Shown piece by piece: positions 10,300 through 22,004 of a stretch of 64,000 nucleotides of DNA (the first letter of the stretch is position 1; each line of letters begins with the position of its first letter). The position numbers and the translations under genes were made by a program. Location of the stretch: assembly GCA_001643675.2 (NCBI GenBank), contig LSRY02000026.1:884501-948500 (forward strand), given 5' to 3'. The notes beneath the pieces were generated by a model. The model saw only the letters and a program-made list of their open reading frames with translations. It did no database searches and was not told the DNA's origin. This stretch comes from Monocercomonoides exilis. Taxonomy: Eukaryota; Preaxostyla; Oxymonadida; Polymastigidae.

Positions 10300-11487
10300 C
10301 CCCTTTCAGGCGATGTTGATGAATGTTGGCTCATCAAAATCTGAAATTTATAAATCAGCTCCTGTGGCTTCACTCTTTCTTTTTTAAGAAATCATCATCA
10401 TTTCCATTTGCTCTTTCCCTCTTCAGAAGCTTCCTCAAAAAATAGCTTCCAATCTGATTCAGCCACATTACCTGCTTTTCCTTCACCTCATTTCCCCTTT
10501 CTCAACATTATCTCTTCCCTCCCTTTGTATTTCTTCGTTCTTCATTTTTCTCTTTCTTTCTATCTTTTCCCAAAAATGCCATCTCCAAAAAGAAATCTGC
10601 CAGAAACAGAGTAAAAATAACTTCCATCATCCTGTCATATAATAACACGAAGACAAAAACATATGTAATATTGTCATTCAAAACGCAATGTTTAACAACA
10701 AAATTATCAAATTTCATGAAAACTTTCAAGAAAAACAAACATTAAACAGAAATCCGTTGACAATTGCATTCTTTCCTTCAGTGCCTTTGTCCTTTTCAAA
10801 ACAATCCATTTTTGGTCTGTTCAGCCTTTGTAATCTTTCCTTTTCCTCTCAAATTGTATCATTTTCTGCCCTGTTTGCAAAAGAAATCAAATTAATGAAC
10901 AAAACATTCAATGAAATACCTCATATGAATTAATTCCACACTGTCCATCTCTTCGGACGGGAATGTCCAATTTCAGCCATCCAACGCTTCAGCAAATAAC
11001 AATCTCGAAAAAACAATTCCAAATACCTCTGATGACCACAAACACCGGAAAACAAAATATGAAAAGTTTCTTCAAAATTCTTTCATTGAACACACCTCAT
11101 CTGTTCCTCAGATAAATGAATTCCAAAAAAGAATAATGCTTCTCCAACTCTCACTTCACTTGAAAAATGAACAACACGCTCAGAGACTGAGAAGCAAATG
11201 TTATAAAAGGAAAATAGAGTATTACAGCTTCTCTCTCTGTAATAATGAAAATATCAGAATATCAACATTTTCAGTCAATCATTTTGTATTATTCAAATGA
11301 TCAAACAAAAACGAAATTATTCTCATTCAAAATTCATCACAGTTTTAAAAAAAAACATCTCACTTAACACTTGAACAAAAAATGATTTCTTTCTTTCTTT
11401 TTTTTATTCAAAAAATGTTGTGCCCATTCTTATTTAGAAGAAATCCGGAAAAAAAGAAAAGTGCCTTCTTTGTGTGGATAAGTCCCC
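10300..11487. other. Intergenic DNA upstream of receptor gene, no gene seen
   Basis: The first 300 bp are pyrimidine-rich on the plus strand and the rest is AT-rich. No ORF, RNA gene or repeat was recognised. The last few hundred bases should hold the promoter and leader of the receptor gene at 11488; no specific element can be named. Confidence 0.5.
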
Positions 11488-14400
11488 ATGCTGTCTGGAA
11501 TATGTGGTTTTGTGTGCATAATTTGTGTGGAATGCCTGTGCAATGGTGCCACAAATGATGAAGAAGAGCTGGTAGAGGAATCGATAAATGACAGAAAAAC
11601 AGATTATTTGGGAAATTCTTTGTTTGATGGCCTTCCAAATGATAAGAATGGAGAAAAAAACATGATAGAAATGTTTGTTGAAGTGAATGATGGTGGAATT
11701 GAAGAAAATGAAAAACAAGAAAAATCAAAGAAAAATTATCAAAAAATGGAGAATGAAAGAAACAACCAAATTTGGAAAGAGAATTCAGTGAAGATTGTGA
11801 ATAATAAGCATTTTTTTGGAAAACGAGAAATGGTGAAAATTGAAAGAATATTTGAAGAAAGTGAGATTGAAGGATGCTTTGTTCTGATTAATTCATCGAT
11901 TAAGCTCAAATCATTGGGGCTGATTCAACGTGATGAGAGAAATGATTTTGAAGTTGGGGACGGAAGTATTCTTGAATTGGATGATTGTGGTATTTTTGTG
12001 GTGAGTGGAATGTCTCCATTTTGCTTGACAGGAGGTTGTGGGCTGTTCACCAACATTTCGCTTGGTTCATCTTCAACTGGGTTTTTGGAGACATTTTCTC
12101 CACTTTTCTCTTCAAAATCACAAAAAGGAGAATATTCAGAAAAATGCTTTGTTTCTGTTTGTTCTTCTCATTTCTCTTCTTTTTGTGTTTCACCAGCCCC
12201 ATTCCTTTCTTCATCCTTCGTTCATCTTTTATCCCTCTCTCACCTGACATTTTTCAATATTTCAACAGCAAATGAGGCATGTTCACCTGCAACAACAACG
12301 TCATCCCAAACCACATGTTTGATGAACAGCTGCTCATTTTCATCAGTTTGCGATGCATATGATGGCGGAATTGTTCCTTCGCTCAATAATCCATTGGCTT
12401 CCTTAATAGCCTCAAACACCTCATTCGTTGGGTGTTGCAGGACAAGGAATGTTGTATGCGAAGGAACTGCAGATGGAAAGTTGACTCCAGGGAGACAAAA
12501 CACAACGGATAATGGAGCATATTCATTTATTTGGTGTGAGTGGAACGGATCGAAGGCTACTGAAATGAGCGAAGATTATTCAAATCAAGCCTCGAATGGA
12601 GGAGCAATATTTATGCACACGCTGACATCTGGTTCACTTTCTGTTTCTCATTGTGCATTCAACGATTGTTCATCGTATTGGTGCGGCGGAGGAATAATGA
12701 GCAGTTTAATAAAAACAACAATAATTGAAAGCAGCACTTTCAATTGCTGTGTCTCCACAAAACGATATGGAGGAGGAGTGTATCTATATGGAATTTCTTT
12801 ATGTACTCGAGTGAGTGGATGCCAGTTCGATAATTGCAAAGCGATTGGATACGGAGGAGGGTTGAAATTAGAAAGTTTTAATGTTTCAGGATCAGGGTGC
12901 ATCGGAATTGAAAACGAAGGAGGAGAGAGTGCATGTGTGTTTGACTGCTGTTTCACTTCATGTCTCCTTTCAAGCACCGGCGGTGGAGGGATATTTTGTC
13001 AATATGTTCCTGATGCATTTAAAATGAAGAACATAAAATTCATTGCATGCGCAGCATCTGCACATGGAGGTGGATTGGAGTTGTACCCATACAGACAAGC
13101 TTCACAAAATAAAACAGTTTATTGTTATTTCCTTTTTTTCCATAAATGTCAATGTTCGGCCATTCCACCATATGGGCATGATATGGCATATCTTGATTAT
13201 TTTAATGAAATTTTGAATTCAGATAACCCATTCTATGAATCATACACAACAAATACAGATGAAAAGAGAGTTTGCTATGCATTCAATTTAGCAGATGCAG
13301 GTGTCTGGTCATATCAGCACGTGGAAAAGAAGGATTGGCTGAAGGACAAGACGATTTATGTTTCGGTGAATGGAAATGATGCATCTCCGCTTTGTGGGGC
13401 AAATACCACATATCCTTGTCTGACAGTAAAGAAGGGATTTGAGATGTGCGAGGTGCAGATTAGCTTGACAATCACGCTGCTGGAAGGGGATCACACAAGC
13501 GAGACAGTAACAATTGATATTGGGATAAAGAAAATTTCATTCATTGGGAGAGGCAAAGAGAAGAGTTCGATTGAAATGAAATCTCTTTCATCAACTGGAT
13601 CGCTGTTCAGTGTTTCAACAGGTCACCTTGGTTTATTGCACATGAAAGTTGACTGTAACTCAAATACAAATCCTTCACCAAATGTTGTTGTTGTGTATGA
13701 CAGGAGTGGGTCACTCTCATTGGAGGATGTTGTGATCACCACGAGTAAAACAGGAGACTATGAGATATCATCATCAGTGTTTGTGGTTCCACTTTCACAG
13801 CTGTCAATGATTGATGTGGAGATCATTAATATGAATGTGTCAGAACCATTGTTCTCTGAACCTGTTTTATCATCATTTTCATTCTCCTCATCAGCATTGT
13901 TTTTGACAGCTTCAACGTCTGGAGAGAGCATGTTGACGAATGTGTCTGTGAGGAATGTGAGGCTGACAGAAGGAGATGGAGTGGTTGTGGCAAAGAGTGT
14001 GGCAGAAGGGGAGACATTTGTTGTTCAGAATGTGACAATCGAGGATTGTGTGTGTGTGAATGGCAGTGGTGGTGGGATCAAGGTTGAGATGGAAACAGAT
14101 ACGAGCAAGCTTCAGATAGAAAGAACAACAACAATCAAGAGATGCAGAAGTGGGAAATATGGAGGAGGGATAATGCTGTATCTGGCCGACAACTCGATTG
14201 ACTTCTCGATTGTGTCAGTTGACTTTTCAGGGTGTTCTGCCTCATTGGGTGGGAATTATGTGTTTGTGAATGGGAGCAATTCAGCGAGCTGGGGAATAAG
14301 CTCCTCAACGCTGAATGTCCAACATGACAGTTCAAAATACAATGAGCTGGTGGGATGTGATCGGAGTGACACAACAATGGGGCTATTTCCACTGAATGTG

Positions 14401-17400
14401 TATTTGGATTCATATCCAGATGCAGTTCATGTGGGGAAGGGGAAGGATGGGCTGGGTGGATACGACTCGTGGTTCTGTGGGTTTGACTATTATGCGTGTG
14501 CCACCATCACCCATGCAGCGCAGGTGAGATATCCCGACACAAACAAGAAGATCGAATTGGATTCAGGATTTGAGCTTGCTGAGGCAGTTGGAATGACAGA
14601 TGGCTATGAATGGGAGATTTCATGTGCGAGAAAAGGGATGGGAGTTGGGGTGAAAGCACCAGAGAATTTTGAGTCATCTTGTCTGATTGAGGTGTTGAGC
14701 AAATGTTCAATAAGAAACATCAAATTCTGTATTCCATCTGTTCTATCTGGTGCATCATCATCATCTCTGATCTCATCCAATTCCACACTCCTCACACTCA
14801 CTGACTGTTCTGTTGTTTGTTCATCTGAGAATCTCATTGGATATTGTTTTGTGAATGTGATTGGGGGAAAAGTGAAAGTGGAGGGATTGGTGATCACAGA
14901 GACCTTGAGATTTGGAGAATATTCGCTGATTGAGTTTTGTGAAGGGGTGGAATCAGTTGTGTTTTGTGGGTGTGAGGTGAATAACATTGAGAAGAGAAGT
15001 GGAGATGGAGGATGGGTGAGTGGTGTGGTTGGGGCAGAGGGGGATGAGTGGAAGAATGGGATAATTGTGATTGAATCGTGTGTTGTGAAGGGGTGCAGAT
15101 GTGCTGGTGGAAGAGGAGGAGGGATGAGTGTTGTTGTGAAGGGGGAAGGGAGTGTTGTTGTGAATGGGAGTTGTGTGATTGATGGGTGCGAGGCGAAGGG
15201 TTCAGGGGAGAGTTCAGGTGGGAGAAGAGAAGGGAGAGGGGGAGGGATGATGATTGTGATGGAGAGCAGGGATGGTTCAATGAAAATGGGATCGGGAAGA
15301 GAGGGTTTGTTTGTGTTTGGGGAGAATAACAAAGCTCAATATGGGAAGGATGTGTTTGTTGAATGTGGTGGAGGAGTGTTGTTGGAATCGAAAGTGAATG
15401 GGAGTTCATTTTCATTTTTTGATTTTGGTGTGATTCCAACAGATGTGTTGAAGTTGTGTGGGAGTGAGGATGGGAGAGAAGGGGAAGTGATTCCGCTGTT
15501 TGTGTATTTGTGTTCAATTGGGACAAAGCTGGGAGTTGATGGGAGAGGAGAGAGGGCGCTGGATCAGAGCCATTGTGGGTTTGAGGGGTTTGGGTGTTTG
15601 ACGATTGACTATTGTGTTGGGAAGAGAGCGAGCAGCAATGTGAATGAAATTGAAGTTATCTCAGAATCATGGATAAAGAATGAGATGAAAGTGGTTTCAT
15701 TTGAGGTTCATGTTTCAGGTAAAGAAGAGGGGATGAAGGTGGTTGTGAGGGATGAAGGATCGATAACCCAGAATAACCTTATTGAGTGCACAAAATCATT
15801 TGAGATGGGTTATTTGTCACTTGTGTTGAATGAAGAGATGAATGGGAAGAGAAGTGGATTTATCCACTCCTCATCATCATCAACCATCACAATCACGAGC
15901 TGTTCAGTCTCATTTGGAAATGAAGAAGTGATTGGATACAATGTGATATGTGTTGAGGGAGGAAGGTTGGTTGTTCATGGATTTGTGATGGAATGGGGAG
16001 TAAGAATGAGTGGGAAATCACCAATTGTTGTTTCGAATGGAGTTGAATTGGAGATGAATAGCAGCAGAATGAGTGGAGTGGAAGTTGTTGGTGGGAGTGG
16101 AGGAGGAGGAGGAGGATGTTTGAATGTGGAGATGGGAGTGAATGGGATTGTGAATATTGAAGGATGCAATTTGTCATCAGTGTGTTCAGGGGGGAATGGG
16201 ACGAAAGGGGGAGGGATGAAGATATCAGTGGGGAAGGGAGGGAGGTTGGAAATGAAAGGAGTGAAATATTCAGGGTGTGAAGTGCCAAGAGAGGATGTTG
16301 AGGATGGAGGGAGAGGAATGGGAGGAGGGATGTTTGTGAAGCTGGCAGATGAGATGGGAACATTTGTGATGGAAGGGATGGAATTTGAGGGATGTGATGG
16401 GTGGAAAGGGAAGAATGTGTTTGTGTCAGGATGGGATCTGAGAGAGATTGTGAGTGAGGAGCACCTGAAATGGGAGATAAAGGAAGAGGAGTTGGGATCG
16501 TTTGATGAACTGTGTGGATGGGAGAGGAAGACGACAGGAGAGGAGGGATATGTGATTCCATTGGTTGTGTATTTGTGGAGGAACTGGAGTGGGGATGGGT
16601 ATGTTTCGAGGGAGAAAGGAGGAGACTTCAGTGGGTGTGGGTATTCGGAAGCACCATGCTTATCGATTGACCACTTGATATCACTTCGACATCCAACACT
16701 TGGAGGAGGGGAGACACATATTGCGATTGTGGGATCAGGGTTGCTGAGCCATTCAATTCCATTTTCATTTTCATCTTCATCTTCTTCATCATCATCTTCA
16801 GTTTTAGAGTCACCAAAAGTGGTGATTAAAGGGTCAAAGATAGGGACAGGAGTGACGATCAGTGATGAAGATGAGGATGAATTGGATGATGGTTCAATGA
16901 TATCCTCGAATGTGAGTCTGTCATTTGTGAATGTGTCATTCACCAAGCCAGCCATCGCAACCCATCATTCAGTGTTGATTGAATCCTCCGGAGCAAACAC
17001 ATTATTGTCAGTTTCAGATTGTTCATTTGGGCCAGGGAGGGGGGTGGCAGAAAGTTTTGGATATTGTGTGATGAGAGTGAATGGGGGGAGTGTATTGATT
17101 GAGAGGTGTTCGTTGAGTTTGATTTCAGAGTTGAAAGGGTTGATTGCGTTCAGGCCAAGTGCAGGTGAGGTGACACTTCAGAATGTGAACATCTCATTTA
17201 CTGATGTGACAGAAAGAAGTCTGATTTCGATGATTGAGGAGGATAACCAGATGAATGGAGAAAAGAAGGTATTTTCAAATGGGAACAGACCAGTTCTGAG
17301 GGTTGTTGGGTGTGCATTTGCGAACATCACGAATGAAGGGATTGGAGCGAGTGTTGTTGATGTGGGATCATTTGAGGATGGAGTGGAGTGTGTGATGGAT

Positions 17401-20400
17401 GAGTGTTCGATGTCGAGTTGCAAGAGTGGTTTGAGTGCTGAAGGAGGGGGGATGAGAGTGGTGCTGAAGAGTGGGGAGTCAGTGTTGAAAGTGAATGGGA
17501 GCTCATTTTCGATGTGCAAGTGCTCGAGTGAGACAGGGTGTGGAGGAGGGCTGTTCGTTGATGGGTCTGACCCACATGCGAATTATGGAAATGAGAGTCA
17601 GATTCCGCCTCTGAATTTCAAGATTGTGAACATCCTGTTTGTGATGAATGAGGCACATGTGGGGAAAGACATATTTGTCAGATGCCACTCGATTGAGCAC
17701 CAGATCAACGAAACACTGTTTGCGCTGAACTACAGCCAGGAGTCACTGAACTCGAACAACTCAATCTGTGGGAGGGATGGTTGGAGCGAGGGAGATGTTG
17801 ATCTGATTCCGCTGATCACATTCTATTATTCGGCACAGGTGTTTGTGAGTGGGAGAGGGAGTGATGGGAGGGGGTGTGGGGCACAGAGCAGTGCATGTGC
17901 AAGCATCAACTGTGGGGTTGAGCACGTCCAGGAAGGGGTGATGAATGGGATTCTGATTGATGGAGAAGGGTTTGTGAGGAAGGAGTGTGTGATTGGAGAT
18001 CTGGTTGTGAATTCATTGAAAAAGACACAGGGGATTGTTCGGTTGAACTGCAAGATTGAGAAATCAGGTGAGAAGGATTGTGTGATGGAGTTTGTGAATG
18101 AATGTTCAGTGGAGAGGTGCTCATTCCAATTTGAAGATGGATTTAAATCAACTCACATTAATCTTATGAAAGTGAAGAATGGTTCAATGGAGATACAGAA
18201 ATGTGAATTCTTCTCTTCATTATCAACAACAATTGAGGATATGAAGTTGAACAGCTCAGTTGTGAGTGTGGAGAGTGGAGAGCTGAAGATATCAGAAACA
18301 ACATTCAGGGATATTCATTCAACAAAATCAATTCTTTCATTTTGTGAAGAATCGGATGCGATAATTGTTGAAACAAGAATATCGAATATCAAATGTGAGG
18401 GAGATGTTGTGAGCATTGGAGGTAAAGCGAAGGTGGCGATGAAAGAGATGGAAGTTGAGAATGTGACTCTGCTGTTGGAGGGGTGTGTGATTGGGATGGA
18501 AGATCCTGAACAAGAGGTGAGTTTGCTGAACAGCTCATTTGGAAGATGTGTGAATTCAGTGAATAAGGGAAGGATGATGCAGATCAGGAATTCCAAGAAT
18601 GTGAGGATTGAGATATGTGTGTTTGATGGAGAAAAAGAAATCGAGGTTGCCAATGAAGAAAACAATAGAAAAGAAGGGTTATGCAAATGGAATGGGTCAT
18701 TGGTTGATGTTGAGAAGAGCAATGTGGAGATGAGGGAAACAACAGTTAGAAATAGCAAGGGAGGTGGGCTGTGGGTGAGTGGAGGGAGTGTGAAGATTGA
18801 AAATGGAAAGTTTGAGAACAACAACCCATCGATTGAGGGATATCCATCAGCCAGAAGGAATGTGATCTGCACAGGGAACGGGGAGTTGAATATTGTGAGT
18901 GTGAAAGGGGGAGATGGAATCGAGAAAAACACTTCATTGTGGATATTGGATGAGGGGTGCGAATTGGGAGGGATAGCTTCAGAAAGAGGATCATCATTTT
19001 TCATCCCCATTTTGGAAGAGGTGAAGAATATTTCTCAGCCAAATGGGGATGTGGAGTTGATGATTCATGGAAAGCTGCTTCTGCCATGTGATTTGTCAGT
19101 GAAGATGAGCATGAAAAATGGGGATGAAGAGGAGATTGTGAGAAAGGGGATTGAAGAAGAAGGGTTTGTGTCAGAGAATGAGATTCACTCAGTTATTTCA
19201 TGTTCAGAACTGGAGAAAGTGAGAGAAGAGACAGAAGTGAGTGTGTTGATTGTGTTTGGGAAAGGAGATTCACCATCATCAACAGAGCGATTTATTGTGA
19301 AGAACGGGAGTGAAAGTGTTGGAAAAGGAGATGAAAGGATTGTTGAAGGAGGGAAAGAAGGGAAATCATCATGGGCTGTTTTTTGCCTGATATTTGTTGT
19401 TTTGTTTTTGATCGTTCTGATTGTGTCTGTTGTTCTGGCTGTTCGGTGGAGAAGGGCAAAGAATGAAAACAAAGACTTGAGAGAGATTGTGAATGACACA
19501 GTGAAGAAGGATCCGAAGGCGTTTGAGATGGTGACGATGGAGATGTCGCCTGAGGAGCAGTGGAGGAGAGCTGAAAGAGAGGCAGAGAAGAAGAATGAAG
19601 AAAGGATGAAGAAGAGGGTGTATGAGAAAAGCTTGGGACATTCCGAATCATCAGAACATCTTCTGTCTGAGAGCGGCTCCACTGAATACATCTTGGGAAG
19701 AGATTCAGACAAGATTCCTCAATGGATGCTGGAGAAGGTGGATGAGAAGGAGGAAGAAGAAGAGACAAGAAAGCGAACACCATCACCATCAATTTCAACA
19801 ACTTCAACGACAGATTCAGATTCAACATTTGTTCGATCGGAGAGTCTGTGCCCAACCACTTCATCGATGTCGAATCTGGTGGATGCAATGGCCTGTTCAT
19901 CCCCTCATGAGAAGCTGATTGTTGACTTGAGGGATTCATTGTTCATGCTTCTTCATGGAAGGAATAAGACAAAGGAGATGCCTATTGGCACTCTCCTAGA
20001 AAGAGAGATGACAGCTGCCCAAATTCTATTTTGGGTTGCGAATGGGGCACTTCACTCATTTGACGAGATGGAAAATGGATTATCTTCTCTTTCCACTCTG
20101 AGCCCTCACATTGTATTGTTCTCAGAACATATGGTGATCTGCATTGTGATGCACTCTGACTTCTCATCTGATGATGATTCAGATTCATCGTCTATCTCGT
20201 CATCAACTGTTGTGACATCTGCCAGTGACAATGATGATGATGATAGTGACTCTCTTCCTTCTTCTGCCTTTGAGGATGATGAATACAACAGAAAGGAGTG
20301 TTTGAGGTGGATGGCGCCAGAGCTGCAGGTGAACAAGAAGATGGGGGCAACAAAAGAATCAGTTGCGTTTTCGATAGGGATGATGCTGTGGGAGTGTCTG

Positions 20401-20697
20401 ACGCTGGAGATCCCGTTTGGGGAGTATGAAGGGGAGGTGGCAGGGCAGAAGATTGTGAATGGGGAGAGGCCGGATTTGTGTGTTGTGAAAAGCTTCACGA
20501 TGAAAGGGATAATTGGGAAATGTGTTGAAGAAAGGGCAGAAGAGCGGATGGGGCTGGGGGATGTGAAGAAGGGGCTGACACAGTGTCTGCCGGCAGGGTC
20601 GCTGATCTTCACGATGACAGATGCGATGGACTATGTTGGAGAGTCATGTGCTGTGGAGGGGAGCGAGTGTTTGGTGTCGAACACAGGAGCAGAATGA
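11488..20697 (+). CDS. Giant beta-helix receptor with pseudokinase-like tail
   Basis: A single exon encodes 3069 residues. A hydrophobic start (about residues 1-21) looks like a signal peptide. The bulk is extracellular-type sequence of right-handed parallel beta-helix (pectin-lyase-like) character: many short coils ending in GGG(I/V/L/M), each following an x-C-x-F/V...C pattern, grouped into several modules marked by recurring GxxxxPCxTI-type motifs (for example ACATI, GCLTI, PCLSI). One membrane segment lies near 2627-2652, followed by a basic stop-transfer and a charged cytoplasmic stretch. The tail (about 2820-3040) keeps the late part of a protein kinase fold, RWMAPEL near 2940 and FSIGMMLWECLTLEIPFGE, but no glycine loop, VAIK lysine, HRD or DFG is seen; LSPHIVLF sits where the catalytic loop should be. 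It is likely a surface adhesin or receptor with an inactive kinase-like domain. It ends with TGA. A paralogue lies at 58000-64000. Confidence 0.85.
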   Translation: MLSGICGFVCIICVECLCNGATNDEEELVEESINDRKTDYLGNSLFDGLPNDKNGEKNMIEMFVEVNDGGIEENEKQEKSKKNYQKMENERNNQIWKENSVKIVNNKHFFGKREMVKIERIFEESEIEGCFVLINSSIKLKSLGLIQRDERNDFEVGDGSILELDDCGIFVVSGMSPFCLTGGCGLFTNISLGSSSTGFLETFSPLFSSKSQKGEYSEKCFVSVCSSHFSSFCVSPAPFLSSSFVHLLSLSHLTFFNISTANEACSPATTTSSQTTCLMNSCSFSSVCDAYDGGIVPSLNNPLASLIASNTSFVGCCRTRNVVCEGTADGKLTPGRQNTTDNGAYSFIWCEWNGSKATEMSEDYSNQASNGGAIFMHTLTSGSLSVSHCAFNDCSSYWCGGGIMSSLIKTTIIESSTFNCCVSTKRYGGGVYLYGISLCTRVSGCQFDNCKAIGYGGGLKLESFNVSGSGCIGIENEGGESACVFDCCFTSCLLSSTGGGGIFCQYVPDAFKMKNIKFIACAASAHGGGLELYPYRQASQNKTVYCYFLFFHKCQCSAIPPYGHDMAYLDYFNEILNSDNPFYESYTTNTDEKRVCYAFNLADAGVWSYQHVEKKDWLKDKTIYVSVNGNDASPLCGANTTYPCLTVKKGFEMCEVQISLTITLLEGDHTSETVTIDIGIKKISFIGRGKEKSSIEMKSLSSTGSLFSVSTGHLGLLHMKVDCNSNTNPSPNVVVVYDRSGSLSLEDVVITTSKTGDYEISSSVFVVPLSQLSMIDVEIINMNVSEPLFSEPVLSSFSFSSSALFLTASTSGESMLTNVSVRNVRLTEGDGVVVAKSVAEGETFVVQNVTIEDCVCVNGSGGGIKVEMETDTSKLQIERTTTIKRCRSGKYGGGIMLYLADNSIDFSIVSVDFSGCSASLGGNYVFVNGSNSASWGISSSTLNVQHDSSKYNELVGCDRSDTTMGLFPLNVYLDSYPDAVHVGKGKDGLGGYDSWFCGFDYYACATITHAAQVRYPDTNKKIELDSGFELAEAVGMTDGYEWEISCARKGMGVGVKAPENFESSCLIEVLSKCSIRNIKFCIPSVLSGASSSSLISSNSTLLTLTDCSVVCSSENLIGYCFVNVIGGKVKVEGLVITETLRFGEYSLIEFCEGVESVVFCGCEVNNIEKRSGDGGWVSGVVGAEGDEWKNGIIVIESCVVKGCRCAGGRGGGMSVVVKGEGSVVVNGSCVIDGCEAKGSGESSGGRREGRGGGMMIVMESRDGSMKMGSGREGLFVFGENNKAQYGKDVFVECGGGVLLESKVNGSSFSFFDFGVIPTDVLKLCGSEDGREGEVIPLFVYLCSIGTKLGVDGRGERALDQSHCGFEGFGCLTIDYCVGKRASSNVNEIEVISESWIKNEMKVVSFEVHVSGKEEGMKVVVRDEGSITQNNLIECTKSFEMGYLSLVLNEEMNGKRSGFIHSSSSSTITITSCSVSFGNEEVIGYNVICVEGGRLVVHGFVMEWGVRMSGKSPIVVSNGVELEMNSSRMSGVEVVGGSGGGGGGCLNVEMGVNGIVNIEGCNLSSVCSGGNGTKGGGMKISVGKGGRLEMKGVKYSGCEVPREDVEDGGRGMGGGMFVKLADEMGTFVMEGMEFEGCDGWKGKNVFVSGWDLREIVSEEHLKWEIKEEELGSFDELCGWERKTTGEEGYVIPLVVYLWRNWSGDGYVSREKGGDFSGCGYSEAPCLSIDHLISLRHPTLGGGETHIAIVGSGLLSHSIPFSFSSSSSSSSSSVLESPKVVIKGSKIGTGVTISDEDEDELDDGSMISSNVSLSFVNVSFTKPAIATHHSVLIESSGANTLLSVSDCSFGPGRGVAESFGYCVMRVNGGSVLIERCSLSLISELKGLIAFRPSAGEVTLQNVNISFTDVTERSLISMIEEDNQMNGEKKVFSNGNRPVLRVVGCAFANITNEGIGASVVDVGSFEDGVECVMDECSMSSCKSGLSAEGGGMRVVLKSGESVLKVNGSSFSMCKCSSETGCGGGLFVDGSDPHANYGNESQIPPLNFKIVNILFVMNEAHVGKDIFVRCHSIEHQINETLFALNYSQESLNSNNSICGRDGWSEGDVDLIPLITFYYSAQVFVSGRGSDGRGCGAQSSACASINCGVEHVQEGVMNGILIDGEGFVRKECVIGDLVVNSLKKTQGIVRLNCKIEKSGEKDCVMEFVNECSVERCSFQFEDGFKSTHINLMKVKNGSMEIQKCEFFSSLSTTIEDMKLNSSVVSVESGELKISETTFRDIHSTKSILSFCEESDAIIVETRISNIKCEGDVVSIGGKAKVAMKEMEVENVTLLLEGCVIGMEDPEQEVSLLNSSFGRCVNSVNKGRMMQIRNSKNVRIEICVFDGEKEIEVANEENNRKEGLCKWNGSLVDVEKSNVEMRETTVRNSKGGGLWVSGGSVKIENGKFENNNPSIEGYPSARRNVICTGNGELNIVSVKGGDGIEKNTSLWILDEGCELGGIASERGSSFFIPILEEVKNISQPNGDVELMIHGKLLLPCDLSVKMSMKNGDEEEIVRKGIEEEGFVSENEIHSVISCSELEKVREETEVSVLIVFGKGDSPSSTERFIVKNGSESVGKGDERIVEGGKEGKSSWAVFCLIFVVLFLIVLIVSVVLAVRWRRAKNENKDLREIVNDTVKKDPKAFEMVTMEMSPEEQWRRAEREAEKKNEERMKKRVYEKSLGHSESSEHLLSESGSTEYILGRDSDKIPQWMLEKVDEKEEEEETRKRTPSPSISTTSTTDSDSTFVRSESLCPTTSSMSNLVDAMACSSPHEKLIVDLRDSLFMLLHGRNKTKEMPIGTLLEREMTAAQILFWVANGALHSFDEMENGLSSLSTLSPHIVLFSEHMVICIVMHSDFSSDDDSDSSSISSSTVVTSASDNDDDDSDSLPSSAFEDDEYNRKECLRWMAPELQVNKKMGATKESVAFSIGMMLWECLTLEIPFGEYEGEVAGQKIVNGERPDLCVVKSFTMKGIIGKCVEERAEERMGLGDVKKGLTQCLPAGSLIFTMTDAMDYVGESCAVEGSECLVSNTGAE

Positions 20698-21782
20698 AAT
20701 TCGGGGGAAAGAGGAGGATGAGGATGTTGATTGAGATGAATTGGATGAAATGGGCGGATGAGTCTTGGAACAAGGGACTAATGTGGGTGTGCATGGGGAT
20801 TGGGATGGGGAAGAGGGAGCGAGTGCAAAGTGGAGTGTGACGTTGCTGTCGCAGTGTGTTGAACTTTGCAAGAGAGAGCCGAACAGAAAGTGAGGTGTAT
20901 GGGAGTGATGGGCAGGAAAAAGTTCGGTATCTGGACATGTGCTTTATTCAGCAAGTGAAGAAAATTCGATAATCATTTCATTGATTGATTGTGTGTGTAT
21001 ATTTTCCTTGTTTTTATGTTTCATGCTTTTATTTTTTGAGAATTTTGTTTTTTGCATTTTTATGTTTTGTTTGAGAAAAATACTCAGAATTGAATGGAGA
21101 TCAATCTCTTTTGTGAAATGAAAAACACTGAATGGAGCCAATGTTTGTCTTGAGATTGGAAGGCTTAATCAAATTGAATCTGTTTGAATGCCTTCTTTTC
21201 TTTTCTTTTCTTCTCTTCTCTTCTCAGGAAGCAGAGCTGATGAGCACAAACACTGGAATGGCCAGATAATGCCACAGCAATAAAAACAATTCAGTAATCA
21301 TGTCTATTGATAATTGAATGTGATGAACTTTGTTTTCAAAAGTGATAAATATGAATAGCTATATAAATTTAAAGAATGTGATTATTTTCTTTTTTTTGAA
21401 GAAGAAGAAGAAGGTTTGTTGATTTGATGCTATGAAGTGTGTGAGATCAAAAGATAAATAGGGGATTACAGATTGGGAATGAAATTGAATTTCAGTGCGA
21501 AGTGATTGAGGGGAGTCACTGAAATATCAAATGTTTCAGACAGTATTGTTCATGCACGAAAACAACAAATTCACCAAAGATTCCTATTATTTTCAATTGT
21601 GATGACATTTTTGTGTTAATAAGAGCCAGGGTGTGTTCAATCCTTTCAAGAAAAACGAATGATTGAGAATTGATTGAATGAGAGAAAAAAATTGTTATTT
21701 TGAAACATTTTCCAATTTTTGACATTGTTGACTCTAGTGGTATTTCGATGTGAAAAAATGATAAATGAAACTTTTGATAAAT

Positions 21783-22004
21783 TCAAAACGAGATCTGACA
21801 AGTCCATTTTCTTCTCTTCTCTTTTTCCATCATTGAGTTCAAAAACATTAATTTTATAGGATCTGCATTTATCGTCTTTCTGAATAATTCAAAAATGGGT
21901 TTTCTTTTATTTGTCCCCAAAAGCAATTTTTCTTCAGCAATAACACTTTCTTTTATTTTCTGTGAATATTTCAGATTGTTCTTATTGCTTGGCATTTTAT
22001 TCAT
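21783..22004 (-). other. 73-codon ORF preserved in both duplication arms
   Basis: A Lys/Glu/Leu-rich 73-residue frame begins with MNKMPSNKNN and ends CQISF. Its counterpart at 56652-56873 has the same length, start and stop with six amino-acid changes. I count about as many nonsynonymous as synonymous differences, only weakly below neutral expectation, so this could be a small gene, a 3' exon or simply unbroken intergenic DNA. No family is recognised. Confidence 0.25.

Noticed and set aside
13826-19939. Antisense ORFs within the receptor gene
   Set aside because: Ser/His/Pro-rich minus-strand frames mirror the Gly/Val/Glu-rich coding strand and have no independent motifs.
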